A stretch of 28,132 nt of DNA from an uncultured Faecalicoccus sp. (GCA_902497095.1 CABVDD010000027.1:1-28132), one strand, 5' to 3'. Shown: positions 14,908-24,697, counted from the first letter of the stretch. Notes: generated by a model not told the origin, from the sequence alone. Program-made: numbers and translations.

Positions 14908-15987
14908 ATGCAAAGACTACTGATTTTAGAAGATGGCAGTGTCTATGAAGGAACTGCTTTTGGAAGTGACAACTTTCAAATTGGAGAACTTGTCTTCAAT
15001 ACTTCCATGACCGGGTATCAGGAAATTTTGACTGATAATTCGTATTGTGGCCAAATCGTTATGATGACATATCCGTTGATAGGAAACTATGGAGTCAATC
15101 GAGATGATAATGAAAGTATTGTACCGGCCGTATTTGGTTTTGTCGTAAAAGATTATTGTGATGAACCTAACAACTGGAGAAGCCAGGAAACTTTGGATAC
15201 GTATTTAAAACGTGAAAATATTCCAGGCATCTACGGTGTGGATACTCGTGCTATTACACGTAAGTTGCGCGATAAAGGAACGATGCGAGCTACGTTAGCT
15301 GCACCAGATGCAGATGTAGAAGCAATCGTTAAAACATTGCAGGAAACAGATTATCTGCATGATCAGGTAAAACGTGTCAGCTCACAAAAAATCTTCCCGA
15401 TTCCTAATCGTGGTAAAAAAGTGGTTTTGATGGATTTTGGGGCAAAATTGGGTATTGTCCGTGAATTATCAAAACGTGGTTGTGATTTGATCGTAGTGCC
15501 ATATGATACACCAGCTGATGTCATCATGGGCTTTCATCCAGATGGGGTAATGTTATCGAATGGTCCGGGAAATCCTGAAGATGTACAAGTGGCAATTGAT
15601 ACGGTTCAAAAATTGATTCCGCAAACGGTGGTGTTTGGTATTTGTTTGGGGCACCAATTGATTTCTTTAGCTTGTGGTGCCAAGACATACAAATTGAAGT
15701 TTGGACATCGTGGAGCTAACCATCCAGTCGTAGATCTAAAGACAGGAAAAGTAGAAATCACCAGTCAGAACCATGGCTTTGCGGTGGATATCGATTCTTT
15801 GAAAAACACTCGTCTGGAAATGACTCACCAGGCGTTAAACGATAAAAGTTGTGAAGGGGTACGTCATAAAGACTATCCATGTTTCAGTGTGCAATTCCAT
15901 CCGGAAGCAAGTGCCGGTCCTTTAGATTCCGGGCATCTGTTTGATGATTTTATGGAATTGATGGAAAAGGAGGATCACTATGCCTAA
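14908..15987 (+). CDS. carA: Carbamoyl-phosphate synthase small (glutaminase) subunit
   Basis: This subunit releases ammonia from glutamine for the large subunit. The class I amidotransferase triad is visible: nucleophile C246 in FGICLGHQL, with H331 and E333 in FSVQFHPEA. The N-terminal CPSase small-chain domain starts LILEDGSVYEGTAFG. The 359-aa length is normal. The ATG at 14908 follows a GGAAAGGA site; a GTG at 14890 lies inside pyrC without one. It overlaps carB by eight bases. Confidence 0.96.
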   Translation: MQRLLILEDGSVYEGTAFGSDNFQIGELVFNTSMTGYQEILTDNSYCGQIVMMTYPLIGNYGVNRDDNESIVPAVFGFVVKDYCDEPNNWRSQETLDTYLKRENIPGIYGVDTRAITRKLRDKGTMRATLAAPDADVEAIVKTLQETDYLHDQVKRVSSQKIFPIPNRGKKVVLMDFGAKLGIVRELSKRGCDLIVVPYDTPADVIMGFHPDGVMLSNGPGNPEDVQVAIDTVQKLIPQTVVFGICLGHQLISLACGAKTYKLKFGHRGANHPVVDLKTGKVEITSQNHGFAVDIDSLKNTRLEMTHQALNDKSCEGVRHKDYPCFSVQFHPEASAGPLDSGHLFDDFMELMEKEDHYA

Positions 15988-18900
15988 GCGTCAAGATATA
16001 CATAAAATATTAGTTATCGGCTCCGGTCCTATTGTTATCGGACAAGCAGCCGAATTTGATTATGCCGGAAGCCAGGCTTGTCAGTCTTTGCGAGAAGAAG
16101 GATATGAAGTTATTTTAATAAACTCCAATCCAGCTACGATCATGACCGATACAACGATCGCCGATCGTGTGTATATTGAACCAATCACTTTGGATTTTGC
16201 CAAACGTGTCATTTATAAAGAAAGACCGGATGCGATTTTAGGATCTTTAGGTGGACAGACAGGGTTAAATTTAGTTGTTGAGTTGCATAACGATGGTATT
16301 TTAGAAGAATGCGGTGTTGAAATTTTGGGAACTGATTTACACGCGATCAATCGAGCAGAAGACCGTGAACTGTTTAGAGCATTGATGCAGGAAATCAAGG
16401 AACCTGTTCCAGAAAGTGCCATTGTACATACCGTTGACTTAGCCGTTGATTTCTGTAATACACATGGATATCCAGTTGTTGTACGCCCGGCTTATACTTT
16501 AGGAGGAACCGGCGGCGGTTTTGCGGATAACGAAGAAGAATTACGTGAAATTTGTGAAGCCGGATTAAAAATTTCACCGGTCGGACAATGTTTGATCGAA
16601 CAAAGCATTGCCGGATATAAAGAAATCGAATACGAAGTTATGCGTGATGCCAATGATAATGCGATCGTAGTTTGTAATATGGAAAATATTGATCCAGTTG
16701 GTATCCATACAGGAGATAGTATCGTTGTCGCTCCTGTGCAAACTTTAACGGATCGTGAAAATCAAATGCTAAGAAGTGCATCTTTAAAAATCATTCGTGC
16801 TTTAAAAATTTGTGGTGGATGTAACGTACAGCTGGCTTTGGATCCAGATAGCTTTAAATATTATGTTATTGAAGTAAATCCGCGTGTATCTCGCTCGTCG
16901 GCTTTGGCATCTAAGGCTACGGGGTATCCGATTGCCAAAATTTCTGCAAAGTTGGCCGTAGGATTAACATTGGATGAAATTTTAAATCCTATTACTAAGA
17001 CAAGCTATGCTTGTTTTGAACCGGCTATTGATTATATTGTCACTAAATTTCCTCGCTTCCCATTTGATAAATTCCCAAGTGCCGATCGTCATTTAGGAAC
17101 ACAAATGAAGGCTACCGGAGAAATCATGTCCATTGGGCGCACTTTTGAGGAATCTTTCTTAAAGGCTGTTCGTTCTTTGGAAATGAAAGTGGATCATGTA
17201 TATAAAGCGGAATTTGCCACTATGGATCAAATGCAGCTTTTAGATAAAATCAAAAATAGTGATGATGAAAGAATCTTTGCGATAGCACAATGGCTTCGTA
17301 ATGGGTTTGACATGTCAATCATCTTAAAAGAAACACGCATGGATTCATTCTTTATCCATCATATTAAGCGAATCATTGATTTGGAAAAGGATATGATGGA
17401 ACATGTCAAAGATGTAAAAACACTTAAAGTTTTAAAGAAAAATGGTTTTTCAGATAGCTATATTGCCAGAAATTGGGGCATGACTGAAAAAGAAGTCTAT
17501 GATTTACGTAAAGAAAATGGAATCTTACCAGTATTTAAGATGGTAGATACATGTGCCGGTGAATTTACGAGTGCTACGCCGTATTTTTATTCCAGCTATG
17601 AACAAGAAAATGAATCAGTATGTTCCGATCGAAAGAAAATCGTTGTATTAGGTTCAGGACCTATTCGTATCGGACAAGGTGTGGAATTTGACTATGCGAC
17701 AGTTCACTGTGTAGAAACATTGCGTGAAGCTGGCTATGAAGCCATCATCATCAATAACAATCCGGAAACTGTATCTACAGATTTCTCCATCAGTGATAAA
17801 TTGTACTTTGAGCCTTTGACAACAGAAGATGTCATGCATGTCATCGAGTTGGAAAAACCATTAGGTGTAATTGTACAGTTTGGTGGGCAGACGGCCATCA
17901 ACCTGGCAGATTCATTAGTACAACATGGTGTCAAGATCTTAGGAACATCTCTAGAGGATATTGATCGTGCAGAAGATCGTCACGAGTTTGAAGCAATGTT
18001 GCGAAAATTAGAGATTCCTCAGCCACAGGGTGAAACTGCAGTCACAGTGGAAGAAGCTTTAGTAATTGCACAAAAGATCGGTTATCCAGTGTTGGTACGA
18101 CCAAGTTATGTACTAGGTGGACGTGCTATGGAAATCGTACATAACGATGATGAATTGAAAGTCTATATGGCTACGGCAGTAAAAGAAATCAGCCATGACG
18201 CACCAATTCTAGTGGATAAATATATCGTTGGAAAAGAATTGGAAATCGATGCGATCGCAGATGGTGAAAATGTATTTGTTCCAGGTGTCATGGAACATAT
18301 TGAACGTGCTGGGGTCCATTCTGGAGATTCTATCAGTGTATATCCTACACAAAGTATTTCTAAAAAAGTGAAAGAAACAATTATTGATTATGGTATTCGA
18401 ATTGGAAAAGGTTTCCATTTTGTAGGTCTTTACAACATACAGTTTATCGTAGACAAAGAAGAAAATGTGTATGTATTGGAGGTAAATCCTAGATCAAGTC
18501 GTACCGTGCCATTCTTGTCAAAAATCACAGGAATTCAAATGTCAAATATTGCGACCAAAGCGATATTAGGTCACTCAATTGTTGAACAGGGATATACGCC
18601 TGGCTATCATCCAGATGATCAACATCGTGTATTTGTCAAGGCGCCAGTATTCTCGTTTGCCAAACTGCGTCATGTCGATACAGTACTAGGCCCTGAAATG
18701 AAATCAACAGGAGAAGCTTTAGGATCAGATGTCAATCTGGAAAAAGCGTTGTATAAAGCTTTGATTGCCAGCGGTATTTCTGTGCCAATGCATGGAAATG
18801 TGCTGTTGACGATTGCCGATGAAGATAAGAGCGAAGCTTTAAAATTAGCTAAGCGTTTTGCGGATATTGGCTATGGCATTTATGCGACAAAAGGTACAGC

Positions 18901-19186
18901 TAAAATGTTAGAAGAAAATGGACTGTTTGTTCATTTAGCTAATAAGATTGAAGAAGGCGGGGAGAACAGTGTAGTGGAAATCATTCGCCATGGACGAGTA
19001 AATTTTGTTATTAACACAATGAGCAATAAAACAAATTCTACAAGTAAAGATGGATTCGTGATTCGACGTGTTGCGGCTGAAAACAATATATCTTGTATGA
19101 CTTCTTTAGATACGGCAGAAGCTTTAACACGTGTTTTAGAAGCGTTATCTTTCTCTATGATCAGTATGAATGAGATGGGGAAATAA
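15980..19186 (+). CDS. carB: Carbamoyl-phosphate synthase large subunit
   Basis: The 1068-aa subunit makes carbamoyl phosphate from bicarbonate, ammonia and two ATP. It has the usual two homologous halves, each opening with a GSGPI-x-IGQ-x-EFDYA motif (near residues 14 and 557) and each with an ATP-grasp domain. An oligomerisation segment lies between them, and the C-terminal MGS-like allosteric domain covers about 930-1068. An AAGGAGG site lies inside the end of carA. With a single copy beside the pyr genes, it may also serve arginine synthesis if that pathway exists. Confidence 0.97.
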   Translation: MPKRQDIHKILVIGSGPIVIGQAAEFDYAGSQACQSLREEGYEVILINSNPATIMTDTTIADRVYIEPITLDFAKRVIYKERPDAILGSLGGQTGLNLVVELHNDGILEECGVEILGTDLHAINRAEDRELFRALMQEIKEPVPESAIVHTVDLAVDFCNTHGYPVVVRPAYTLGGTGGGFADNEEELREICEAGLKISPVGQCLIEQSIAGYKEIEYEVMRDANDNAIVVCNMENIDPVGIHTGDSIVVAPVQTLTDRENQMLRSASLKIIRALKICGGCNVQLALDPDSFKYYVIEVNPRVSRSSALASKATGYPIAKISAKLAVGLTLDEILNPITKTSYACFEPAIDYIVTKFPRFPFDKFPSADRHLGTQMKATGEIMSIGRTFEESFLKAVRSLEMKVDHVYKAEFATMDQMQLLDKIKNSDDERIFAIAQWLRNGFDMSIILKETRMDSFFIHHIKRIIDLEKDMMEHVKDVKTLKVLKKNGFSDSYIARNWGMTEKEVYDLRKENGILPVFKMVDTCAGEFTSATPYFYSSYEQENESVCSDRKKIVVLGSGPIRIGQGVEFDYATVHCVETLREAGYEAIIINNNPETVSTDFSISDKLYFEPLTTEDVMHVIELEKPLGVIVQFGGQTAINLADSLVQHGVKILGTSLEDIDRAEDRHEFEAMLRKLEIPQPQGETAVTVEEALVIAQKIGYPVLVRPSYVLGGRAMEIVHNDDELKVYMATAVKEISHDAPILVDKYIVGKELEIDAIADGENVFVPGVMEHIERAGVHSGDSISVYPTQSISKKVKETIIDYGIRIGKGFHFVGLYNIQFIVDKEENVYVLEVNPRSSRTVPFLSKITGIQMSNIATKAILGHSIVEQGYTPGYHPDDQHRVFVKAPVFSFAKLRHVDTVLGPEMKSTGEALGSDVNLEKALYKALIASGISVPMHGNVLLTIADEDKSEALKLAKRFADIGYGIYATKGTAKMLEENGLFVHLANKIEEGGENSVVEIIRHGRVNFVINTMSNKTNSTSKDGFVIRRVAAENNISCMTSLDTAEALTRVLEALSFSMISMNEMGK

Positions 19187-19188
19187 AT

Positions 19189-19914
19189 ATGAAGCAGGAA
19201 GATGCGAAAATCCTTTCTAATGTAGAGATTGCGAAAGATATATGGAAAATGGAACTGCAGACCAGCTTGGCCAAAGAAGCCAAGCCGGGGCAGTTTATTG
19301 AAATCGAAGTACCACCTTTCTTTTTAAGACGTCCGATATCCATTAATGAAATCAAAGAGGATTCCTTGGTGATCATTTATAAGATCTTAGGGGAAGGAAC
19401 CTTAAAAATGACAACCATGAAGGAAACATTGAACATTTTTGGACCTTGTGGAAATGGTTTTCCAATCGAAGATTCAGATGTTGTTTTGGTAGGGGGCGGA
19501 GTCGGCGTACCACCTTTGTATGAAACAGCCAAACAATATCGTAATCGTGGATATAAAGTGGATGTCGTTTTAGGCTTCAATGATGAAAGTCAGATCTTTT
19601 TTGAAGAAGAGTTTAAAACATTGGGGTGCAATGTACTAGTTGCGACTATGGATGGAAGCAAGGGAACAAAGGGAACCGTGCTGGATGCGATACAACAAGC
19701 ACAGATCACCAATGATTTTGTGTTAGCTTGTGGACCTTTACCAATGTTAAAGGCGCTTCAAAAACAATATACAAAAGGGTATCTTTCTTTAGAAGCACGT
19801 ATGGCTTGCGGAATAGGTGCTTGTATGGGCTGTGTGGTTCAAGATACGCAAGGGCATGCACTTCGTGTTTGTAAAGATGGGCCGGTATTTCCAATTCAGG
19901 AGGTCGTACTATGA
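19189..19914 (+). CDS. pyrK: Dihydroorotate dehydrogenase electron-transfer subunit
   Basis: PyrK passes electrons from dihydroorotate dehydrogenase to NAD+. It shows the FAD-binding RRPISI (47-52), the nucleotide loop GGGVGVPPL (102-110) and the 2Fe-2S ligands C207-x4-C212-x2-C215-x12-C228 at the C-terminus. Length 241 aa. It starts two bases after carB and overlaps pyrD by four bases (ATGA). Its presence makes the PyrD partner a class 1B, NAD-linked enzyme. Confidence 0.95.
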   Translation: MKQEDAKILSNVEIAKDIWKMELQTSLAKEAKPGQFIEIEVPPFFLRRPISINEIKEDSLVIIYKILGEGTLKMTTMKETLNIFGPCGNGFPIEDSDVVLVGGGVGVPPLYETAKQYRNRGYKVDVVLGFNDESQIFFEEEFKTLGCNVLVATMDGSKGTKGTVLDAIQQAQITNDFVLACGPLPMLKALQKQYTKGYLSLEARMACGIGACMGCVVQDTQGHALRVCKDGPVFPIQEVVL

Positions 19915-20828
19915 TAGATTTGAAAGTGGAACTGCCTGGACTGCATTTGAAAAACCCTGTCATTCCTGCGAGTGGCTGTTTTGGCTTTGGCAGAGAATAT
20001 GCTGAGTTGTATGATCTTTCTTTATTAGGTGGTATTGCGATCAAGAGTGCGACACCTAAAGAAAGATTTGGAAATCCAACACCACGTATAGCAGAAACAC
20101 CGTCAGGTATGTTGAATGCGATTGGCTTACAAAATAAGGGAGTCGATTCCATCATTGAAAACGAACTTCCATTTTTAGAACAATATGATACCGAAATCAT
20201 TGCCAATGTGGCTGGAGCCACAGAAGAAGATTATGTGGAAGTTATCCAAAAATTAAATAATCAGCCAGTCATCAAAGCGTTTGAATTGAATATTTCCTGC
20301 CCAAATGTTAAGCATGGCGGAATTGGATTAGGGACAAAACCAGAATTGGCAGCACATGTTACGAAAATGGCGAAACAAGCTGCTAAAAAGCCGGTCTATG
20401 TAAAGCTGTCTCCTAATGTCACAGATATTGTAGAAATCGCAAAAGCGGTTGAAAAGGCTGGTGCGGATGGATTGGTCTTGATCAACACTTTAATGGGTAT
20501 GCGTATCGATTTAAAAACCGGTAAACCTTTATTGGCCAATATAACAGGAGGTTTATCCGGGCCGGCTATAAAACCTGTTGCGATTCGAATGGTTTATCAA
20601 GTGGCACAGGCTGTAAATATTCCTATAATTGGAGTCGGTGGTATCACTAATGCCTGCGATGTTCTGGAATTTTTAAATGCTGGAGCTTGTGCAGTAGAAG
20701 TCGGTGCTCAAAATTTTGTGGATCCTTATGTATGTCCTAAAATTATTGAAGATCTGCCAAAAGTATTAGAACAATATGGTTATGCTTCTGTTCAAGAAGC
20801 TGTAGGAAGGAGTTTTAAAGATGAGTAG
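19911..20828 (+). CDS. pyrD: Dihydroorotate dehydrogenase catalytic subunit, class 1B
   Basis: This FMN enzyme oxidises dihydroorotate to orotate. The catalytic base is cysteine C130 in ELNISCPNVKHGG, which marks class 1 rather than the serine of class 2. ASGCFGFGREY, VKLSPNVTDI and IIGVGGITNACDVLEFLNAGA are family signatures. Length 305 aa; an AATTCAGGAGGTC site precedes the ATG inside pyrK. It works with PyrK as a heterotetramer. Confidence 0.96.
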   Translation: MIDLKVELPGLHLKNPVIPASGCFGFGREYAELYDLSLLGGIAIKSATPKERFGNPTPRIAETPSGMLNAIGLQNKGVDSIIENELPFLEQYDTEIIANVAGATEEDYVEVIQKLNNQPVIKAFELNISCPNVKHGGIGLGTKPELAAHVTKMAKQAAKKPVYVKLSPNVTDIVEIAKAVEKAGADGLVLINTLMGMRIDLKTGKPLLANITGGLSGPAIKPVAIRMVYQVAQAVNIPIIGVGGITNACDVLEFLNAGACAVEVGAQNFVDPYVCPKIIEDLPKVLEQYGYASVQEAVGRSFKDE

Positions 20829-21516
20829 AACAATCGTAGCTTTAGATTTTTCCAGTAAGGAAGAAGTCATTGCCTTCTTAAAACAATTTAAAGAACCAAT
20901 TTATGTAAAGATTGGTATGGAGTTGACATATGCCTGTGGATTGGAGATGGTGCAAACCGTTAAAGAAATGGGGCATCACATCTTTTTGGATCTAAAGCTT
21001 CATGATATTCCAAATACCGTAAAGGGCGGTATGAAAAATTTAGCGAAGTTAGGCGTAGATATCGTTAATGTACATTGTGCTGGTGGTATTACGATGATGA
21101 AAGCTGCCATTGAAGGTTTAAATGAAGGAGCCATCGATGGAAAACGTCCTCTTTGCATTGGTGTTACCCAATTGACAAGTACATCTAAAGAAGCGATGAA
21201 TGAAGAATTAGGGATTCCTGGAGAAGTCATGGATTGTGTGATTCATTATGCCAAGAATGCCAAAGAAGCTGGATTAGATGGTGTCGTATGTTCCGTTCAT
21301 GAAGCTAAAGCGATTCATGAAGCTTGCGGAAATGACTTTTTGACTGTAACACCAGGTATTCGTCTAGCGGATGATTCTAAAGATGATCAAAAACGTGTTG
21401 CGACACCAGATTATGCCAAAGAACAAGGTTGTGACTATATTGTTGTAGGACGCTCGATCACTAAGAGTGCAAATCCGGTAGAAACATATAAAAAGATCGA
21501 AGAAATGATGAAGTAA
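20821..21516 (+). CDS. pyrF: Orotidine 5'-phosphate decarboxylase
   Basis: PyrF turns OMP into UMP. The catalytic motif FLDLKLHDIPNTV contains D57, K59 and D62; the C-terminal phosphate-binding part is VTPGIRLADD...YIVVGRSIT. Length 231 aa is typical. It overlaps pyrD by eight bases with a GGAAGGAG site, and the operon terminator follows. pyrE, usually next to pyrF, is not here. Confidence 0.96.
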   Translation: MSRTIVALDFSSKEEVIAFLKQFKEPIYVKIGMELTYACGLEMVQTVKEMGHHIFLDLKLHDIPNTVKGGMKNLAKLGVDIVNVHCAGGITMMKAAIEGLNEGAIDGKRPLCIGVTQLTSTSKEAMNEELGIPGEVMDCVIHYAKNAKEAGLDGVVCSVHEAKAIHEACGNDFLTVTPGIRLADDSKDDQKRVATPDYAKEQGCDYIVVGRSITKSANPVETYKKIEEMMK

Positions 21517-21544
21517 GACCAGTTGAAAAGCTGGTCTTTTTTTT
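21515..21544 (+). terminator. Terminator of the pyr operon
   Basis: AAGACCAG (21515-21522) pairs with CTGGTCTT (21531-21538), followed by Ts to 21544. It starts at the end of pyrF. Confidence 0.88.
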
Positions 21545-21606
21545 GTACTTGTACAAGGTATCTATGAAGATTTTTTGGGAAAATATATAAAAGGGAGTAT
21601 ACTAAA

Positions 21607-21631
21607 TATAATATAGAAAACCTATAGGTTT
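21607..21631 (+). promoter_or_regulatory. -10 box and palindrome before the LRR-protein gene
   Basis: A TATAAT at 21607-21612 has no clear -35. The 14-bp perfect palindrome AAACCTATAGGTTT (21618-21631) follows at the likely start site, just before the GGAGG ribosome site, so it may be an operator. Confidence 0.45.
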
Positions 21632-21644
21632 ATGGAGGATAGTT

Positions 21645-23297
21645 ATGAAGCAAAGCCGATGGTTTAACATAGTGTTATGTTTTTGTATGTTGTTCTTTTG
21701 TATAGCTGATAAAGCTTTAATGGTATATGCGCAAGAAGAAATAACAATTGATCAATCACATTTTCCGGATGAAACTTTTCGAAATTATATACAAGATGTT
21801 ATTGATCAAAATCATGATGGTCTATTATCGAATGTGGAAATACAGAATGTCACAGAGATTACAGTACGTCAAAAAAACTTAAAATCATTAGAAGGCATTC
21901 AATATTTTACGGCATTACAAGAATTGTATTGTACGGGAAATCAATTAACTTCTTTAGATATTTCACAGAATAAAGAGTTAAGAATTTTATTTTGTGATGA
22001 AAACAAACTTCAAACTTTAGATGTTTCGCAAAATCTGAAACTTACACTATTGGATTGTTTTAATAACCAGTTGACCATGTTGGATATTCGTCAAAATGCG
22101 GCATTGGAAGATTTAAATTGTGGCGGTAATCCTTTATCTTCCATAGATACTTCTCAAAATCCTAATTTAAAGAATTTTATTTTTTTGTATGGAACTATCT
22201 CACAATTTGATTTTTCCAACAATCCTGAACTGAATCAACTGTGGATTTCAGGAGCACCGGTAAAGACACTGGATCTTCTACAAAATCACAAATTGACACA
22301 AGTTATAGTGACAAATGCAGAATTAGAAACGATACGATTGGAAAATATGCCATATTTAGATGGCGCAAACGTAAATTTTTCGGGTAATCAATTGATTTCA
22401 TTACATGCGGATATAGCACATGCTTCTTCTATTTCTTTAGAAAAACAAAGAGCGTATGTAGTGCGTATTGCCCGTAATCAGACAACATATGATCTTAGAA
22501 ATCTAGATGTGAATATAAATGTTGATGCGATTCAATCAAATGGCACAGTAAAGATAGAAAATGGAGTTCTACAAGATATTAAAGTCAATGAGGAAGTCTC
22601 ATATCTTTATACAGAAAATGGCATAAATTTAGAATCACATATACGATTTGAAGAAGCAAATTCATGGATACAACCACTGCAAATTCAAGATTGGACTTAT
22701 GGAGATACTCCAAAAATGCCTAGTGCAGTACCAGCAATGGGCAATGTATCTTACTCATATAGTAAAAATTCAGATGGACCTTTTGAAGATGAAATTCCTT
22801 CTACAGCTGGAACATGGTATGTAAAAGCTACAGTATCACCGACAGATACTTATGAGGGCCTGGAAGCTATACAAGAATTTCATATTTTAAAGGGTAAGCC
22901 TACTTTTGAAACTCCAAAAGAAAAAGAAGGATGGAAAGGTGAAAGTTTAAATACAGTTACATTAGAAGAAGGCTTTTCATGGCAAGATCCTTCGGTCATC
23001 ATGGAAGAAGCAGGCAATCAAACCTATTATGCGATTTATACTCCAAAGGATACACAAAACTATGAAAAGGTGTATGGAATTCCTATTTTGGTTCAAGTTA
23101 AAGAAAAGACAAATGATAAGGTGGATGAACAGGACATATCAAAAGACAAGGAAAGTACAAAATCTGATTCAAACAAAGAAACAACTAAAAGTGCAAAAGT
23201 ACAATCTTCGGTACAATTGGGTGAAATAAAAAATTTAGTATTACCTGTAATGGCTATACTTTTACTTTCGATCATAAATCGTAAAAATAAACGCTAA
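21645..23297 (+). CDS. Secreted leucine-rich-repeat protein with EF-hand-like loop and C-terminal anchor
   Basis: A signal peptide (about 1-29, cut after VYA) is followed by an EF-hand/dockerin-like loop at 54-65 (D54-x-N56-x-D58-G...E65). About six to eight 21-residue leucine-rich repeats of the form L-x-SLD-SQN-xx-L-xx-L-C-xx-N-Q follow (about 80-235). Beyond a linker are two Ig-like/MBG-type domains (about 340-420 and 425-490, with WTYGDTP and AGTWYVKATV), then a charged Lys/Ser/Thr-rich spacer. The C-terminus has one membrane helix (about 525-543) and the basic tail NRKNKR. A sortase LPxTG motif should precede that helix but is not there. Surface adhesion or binding is the likely role; the ligand is unknown. 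Confidence 0.82.
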   Translation: MKQSRWFNIVLCFCMLFFCIADKALMVYAQEEITIDQSHFPDETFRNYIQDVIDQNHDGLLSNVEIQNVTEITVRQKNLKSLEGIQYFTALQELYCTGNQLTSLDISQNKELRILFCDENKLQTLDVSQNLKLTLLDCFNNQLTMLDIRQNAALEDLNCGGNPLSSIDTSQNPNLKNFIFLYGTISQFDFSNNPELNQLWISGAPVKTLDLLQNHKLTQVIVTNAELETIRLENMPYLDGANVNFSGNQLISLHADIAHASSISLEKQRAYVVRIARNQTTYDLRNLDVNINVDAIQSNGTVKIENGVLQDIKVNEEVSYLYTENGINLESHIRFEEANSWIQPLQIQDWTYGDTPKMPSAVPAMGNVSYSYSKNSDGPFEDEIPSTAGTWYVKATVSPTDTYEGLEAIQEFHILKGKPTFETPKEKEGWKGESLNTVTLEEGFSWQDPSVIMEEAGNQTYYAIYTPKDTQNYEKVYGIPILVQVKEKTNDKVDEQDISKDKESTKSDSNKETTKSAKVQSSVQLGEIKNLVLPVMAILLLSIINRKNKR

Positions 23298-23302
23298 AAG
23301 AT

Positions 23303-23334
23303 AAAAGAGAAGAGGATGAGCCTCTTCTCTTTGT
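23303..23334. terminator. Bidirectional terminator between the LRR gene and gdhA
   Basis: A perfect 12-bp stem, AAAGAGAAGAGG (23304-23315) with CCTCTTCTCTTT (23321-23332), around a five-base loop. It is flanked by T or A residues on both sides and sits between convergent genes. Confidence 0.85.
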
Positions 23335-23341
23335 ATGATGA

Positions 23342-24673
23342 TTAAACAGTTCCTTGTGCTTTCATAGCTTCGGCTACTTTTAAGAAACCGGCAATATTAG
23401 CTCCGACAACATATTCTTTTTCATGACCATATTCTTTGGCCGTATCACGACATGTTTCGAAGATATTTTCCATGATAGCTTCCAATTTCTTATCGACTTC
23501 TTCAGCTGTCCATGATAAGTGTTGTGCATTTTGGCTCATTTCCAAACCAGAGCATGCGACACCACCGGCATTGCTTGCCTTACCTGGAGCATAGAAAACA
23601 CCATTTTGCATCAAGTAGTGGATAGCTTCTGGTGTAGTTGGCATATTTGCACCTTCACATACCGCAAAAACTTTATTTGCTACCAAAGCTTTGGCATCTT
23701 CTAAGTCTAATTCATTTTGTGTAGCACATGGTAAGGCAATATCACATGGTATGCTCCAAGGTCTTGCCCCTGGTGTATACGTTGCGTTTGGATGTGTGTC
23801 GGCATATTCTTTAATACGACCGCGGCGAACTTCTTTGATCTCTTTTACACAAGCTAGATCGATGCCATCTGGATCATAAATAAATCCATTTGAATCAGAC
23901 ATGGTAACGACTTTAGCACCTAGTTGCGTTGCCTTTTGGCAAGCATAAATGGCTACGTTACCGCTTCCTGAAATCGCAACGGTTTTTCCTTCAAAAGAAG
24001 TACCATTATCTTTCAATAGTGCTTGTGTGAAATAACAAAGTCCATAGCCAGTTGCTTCAGTACGTACTAATGATCCACCAAATGTCAGACCTTTTCCTGT
24101 TAAAACACCACTGAATTCATTTTTTAAACGTTTGTATTGTCCAAATAAATATCCGATCTCACGTCCGCCAACACCAATATCACCGGCAGGCACATCTGTG
24201 TTAGGGCCAATATGGCGATATAATTCGCTCATGAAGCTTTGGCAAAAGCGCATAACTTCGGCATCGCTTTTTCCTTTTGGATCAAAATCAGATCCACCTT
24301 TACCGCCTCCCATAGGCAGTGTGGTCAATGAATTTTTAAAGATTTGTTCAAATCCTAAGAATTTAATGATGCTGGCATTGACCGATGGATGAAAACGAAG
24401 TCCACCTTTATAAGGTCCTAAAGCGGAGTTGAATTCGATTCGAAATCCTCGATTGACTTGGGTTACTCCATTATCATCAACCCAAGGAACTCGGAATATG
24501 ATTTGACGTTCTGGTTCTACGATACGAGCTAATACGTCATCGTCCAGTTTTTCCGGATGAACTTGTTCAATGATTTCTAAAGACTCAAAAACTTCTTCGA
24601 CAGCTTGTAAAAATTCACTGTCACCAGCATTACGCTGTTTAACTGTTTCATATAATTTAGCTAAGTCTGACAT
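23342..24673 (-). CDS. gdhA: NADP-type glutamate dehydrogenase
   Basis: GdhA aminates 2-oxoglutarate to glutamate. The 443-aa length is the hexameric small-subunit type, usually NADPH-linked and biosynthetic. LPMGGGKGGSDFDPKGKS contains the catalytic lysine K125; D165 in VPAGDIGVG is the other catalytic residue; the nucleotide fold has ISGSGNVAIYA (about 234-244). The ATG at 24673 has a GAAGGAGGA site; the frame extends five codons upstream through that site. Cofactor choice is inferred from the subfamily. Glutamate made here could feed glutamine for CarA, though the genes are not linked. Confidence 0.94.
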   Translation of the reverse strand: MSDLAKLYETVKQRNAGDSEFLQAVEEVFESLEIIEQVHPEKLDDDVLARIVEPERQIIFRVPWVDDNGVTQVNRGFRIEFNSALGPYKGGLRFHPSVNASIIKFLGFEQIFKNSLTTLPMGGGKGGSDFDPKGKSDAEVMRFCQSFMSELYRHIGPNTDVPAGDIGVGGREIGYLFGQYKRLKNEFSGVLTGKGLTFGGSLVRTEATGYGLCYFTQALLKDNGTSFEGKTVAISGSGNVAIYACQKATQLGAKVVTMSDSNGFIYDPDGIDLACVKEIKEVRRGRIKEYADTHPNATYTPGARPWSIPCDIALPCATQNELDLEDAKALVANKVFAVCEGANMPTTPEAIHYLMQNGVFYAPGKASNAGGVACSGLEMSQNAQHLSWTAEEVDKKLEAIMENIFETCRDTAKEYGHEKEYVVGANIAGFLKVAEAMKAQGTV

Positions 24674-24697
24674 AAAATCCTCCTTCAATATGAATGT

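Noticed and set aside
16213..18418. Antisense ORFs opposite carB and other long genes
   Set aside because: They lack ribosome sites and family likeness and are explained by the codon use of the real gene on the other strand.
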